From a bacterium (GTDB lineage: Bacteria; Actinomycetota; Acidimicrobiia; Spongiisociales; UBA11373): DNA of 6,291 bases. This document shows positions 5,982 to 6,291 of the stretch, one piece after another. A program made the translations under genes and the position numbers. The stretch is from NCBI GenBank assembly GCA_013202595.1, contig JABMPV010000212.1, positions 1-6,291 on the forward strand. The letters run 5' to 3'. The notes beneath the pieces were generated by a model that worked only from the letters and a program-made list of their open reading frames with translations, was not told the DNA's origin and made no database searches. The number at the start of each line of letters is the position of its first letter. Positions within the stretch are counted from its first letter, which is position 1.

Positions 5982-6291
5982 TCGGGAACATCGCTCTGAG
6001 ACCGGTAGAAGGGCCCGACATCCCCATCTTCCACGGGCACCTGACCGATCCGGTCGCGGCGCTGATGGCCGCCTTCACCCCGCCCGACACCTCGCTCGAG
6101 GCTCACACCGCCCACTGGGAACGCATCCTCCGTGACGAATCAGTGATTGCCCGCACGATCACGGCGGCCGGCGAGGTCATCGGGCACGTCGCCTGCTTCG
6201 GCCCAACCGGGTAACGGGAACTCACCTACTGGATCGACAGTTCACACTGGGGCAAGGGTTTCGCCACTGCCGCACTGTCGGCCTTCCTCGC
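5978..6291 (+). pseudogene. GNAT acetyltransferase interrupted by in-frame TAA; runs off window
   Basis: From the GTG at 5978 the frame encodes a typical RimJ/RimL-like GNAT N-terminus: ALRPVEGPDIPIFHGHLTDP (6-25), HWERIL (46-51) and the beta strand AAGEVIGHVACFGPTG (63-78). Codon 79 is TAA (6212-6214). The same frame then continues without break to the window end and reads RELTYWID (80-87), HWGKGFATAAL (90-100) and SAFL. This is the standard GNAT continuation, including the acetyl-CoA binding loop GKGFAT. A single base change from GAA, CAA or AAA would explain the stop. As written, translation ends at 78 residues, before the cofactor loop, so the product would be inactive. Alternatives are a sequencing or assembly error, or readthrough. 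The gene overlaps the preceding one by four bases (GTGA) and has a strong ribosome binding site, so it looks like a recently intact second gene of an operon. Confidence 0.8.

Overview
The window looks like chromosomal DNA of a high-GC bacterium, most likely an actinomycetote. The reasons are uniformly GC-rich coding, frequent GTG starts, an MMPL-type RND exporter, and start codons placed directly after TAnnnT-like -10 boxes, as in leaderless actinobacterial transcripts. This placement is an inference from composition and gene style; there is no rRNA or marker gene to fix the taxon. No tRNA, rRNA, CRISPR array, insertion sequence or phage gene is visible.

Layout, left to right: (1) Positions 1-60 hold three copies of a 20-bp hairpin-forming tandem repeat. 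The last copy contains the stop codon of a minus-strand metal-dependent amidohydrolase (58-1257). (2) A 154-bp divergent intergenic region (1258-1411) contains short TCAGGG/CCCTGA motifs in direct and inverted orientation. (3) An MMPL/RND transporter follows on the plus strand (1412-3616), then a strong GC-rich hairpin (3632-3659). (4) A tandem-GNAT acetyltransferase on the plus strand (3687-4646) runs exactly up to the stop codon of (5) a minus-strand FetB/UPF0014 permease (4647-5474), with no gap between them. (6) A 63-bp divergent spacer leads into a plus-strand pair: a 147-aa protein of unknown function (5538-5981), and a second, unrelated GNAT gene (from 5978) that overlaps it by 4 bp. 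That second gene carries an in-frame TAA at 6212-6214 in the middle of the acetyltransferase domain, with clear GNAT coding continuing in the same frame to the window edge.

The genes do not form one pathway: the region reads as a set of short independent transcription units for hydrolysis, export, acetylation and metal transport. Only the last two genes have the geometry of an operon. I see no convincing new multi-gene system. The points most worth a second look are the nonsense-interrupted GNAT gene, the repeated leaderless-promoter geometry, the repeat array overlapping a stop codon, and a FetB permease without its FetA ATPase nearby.
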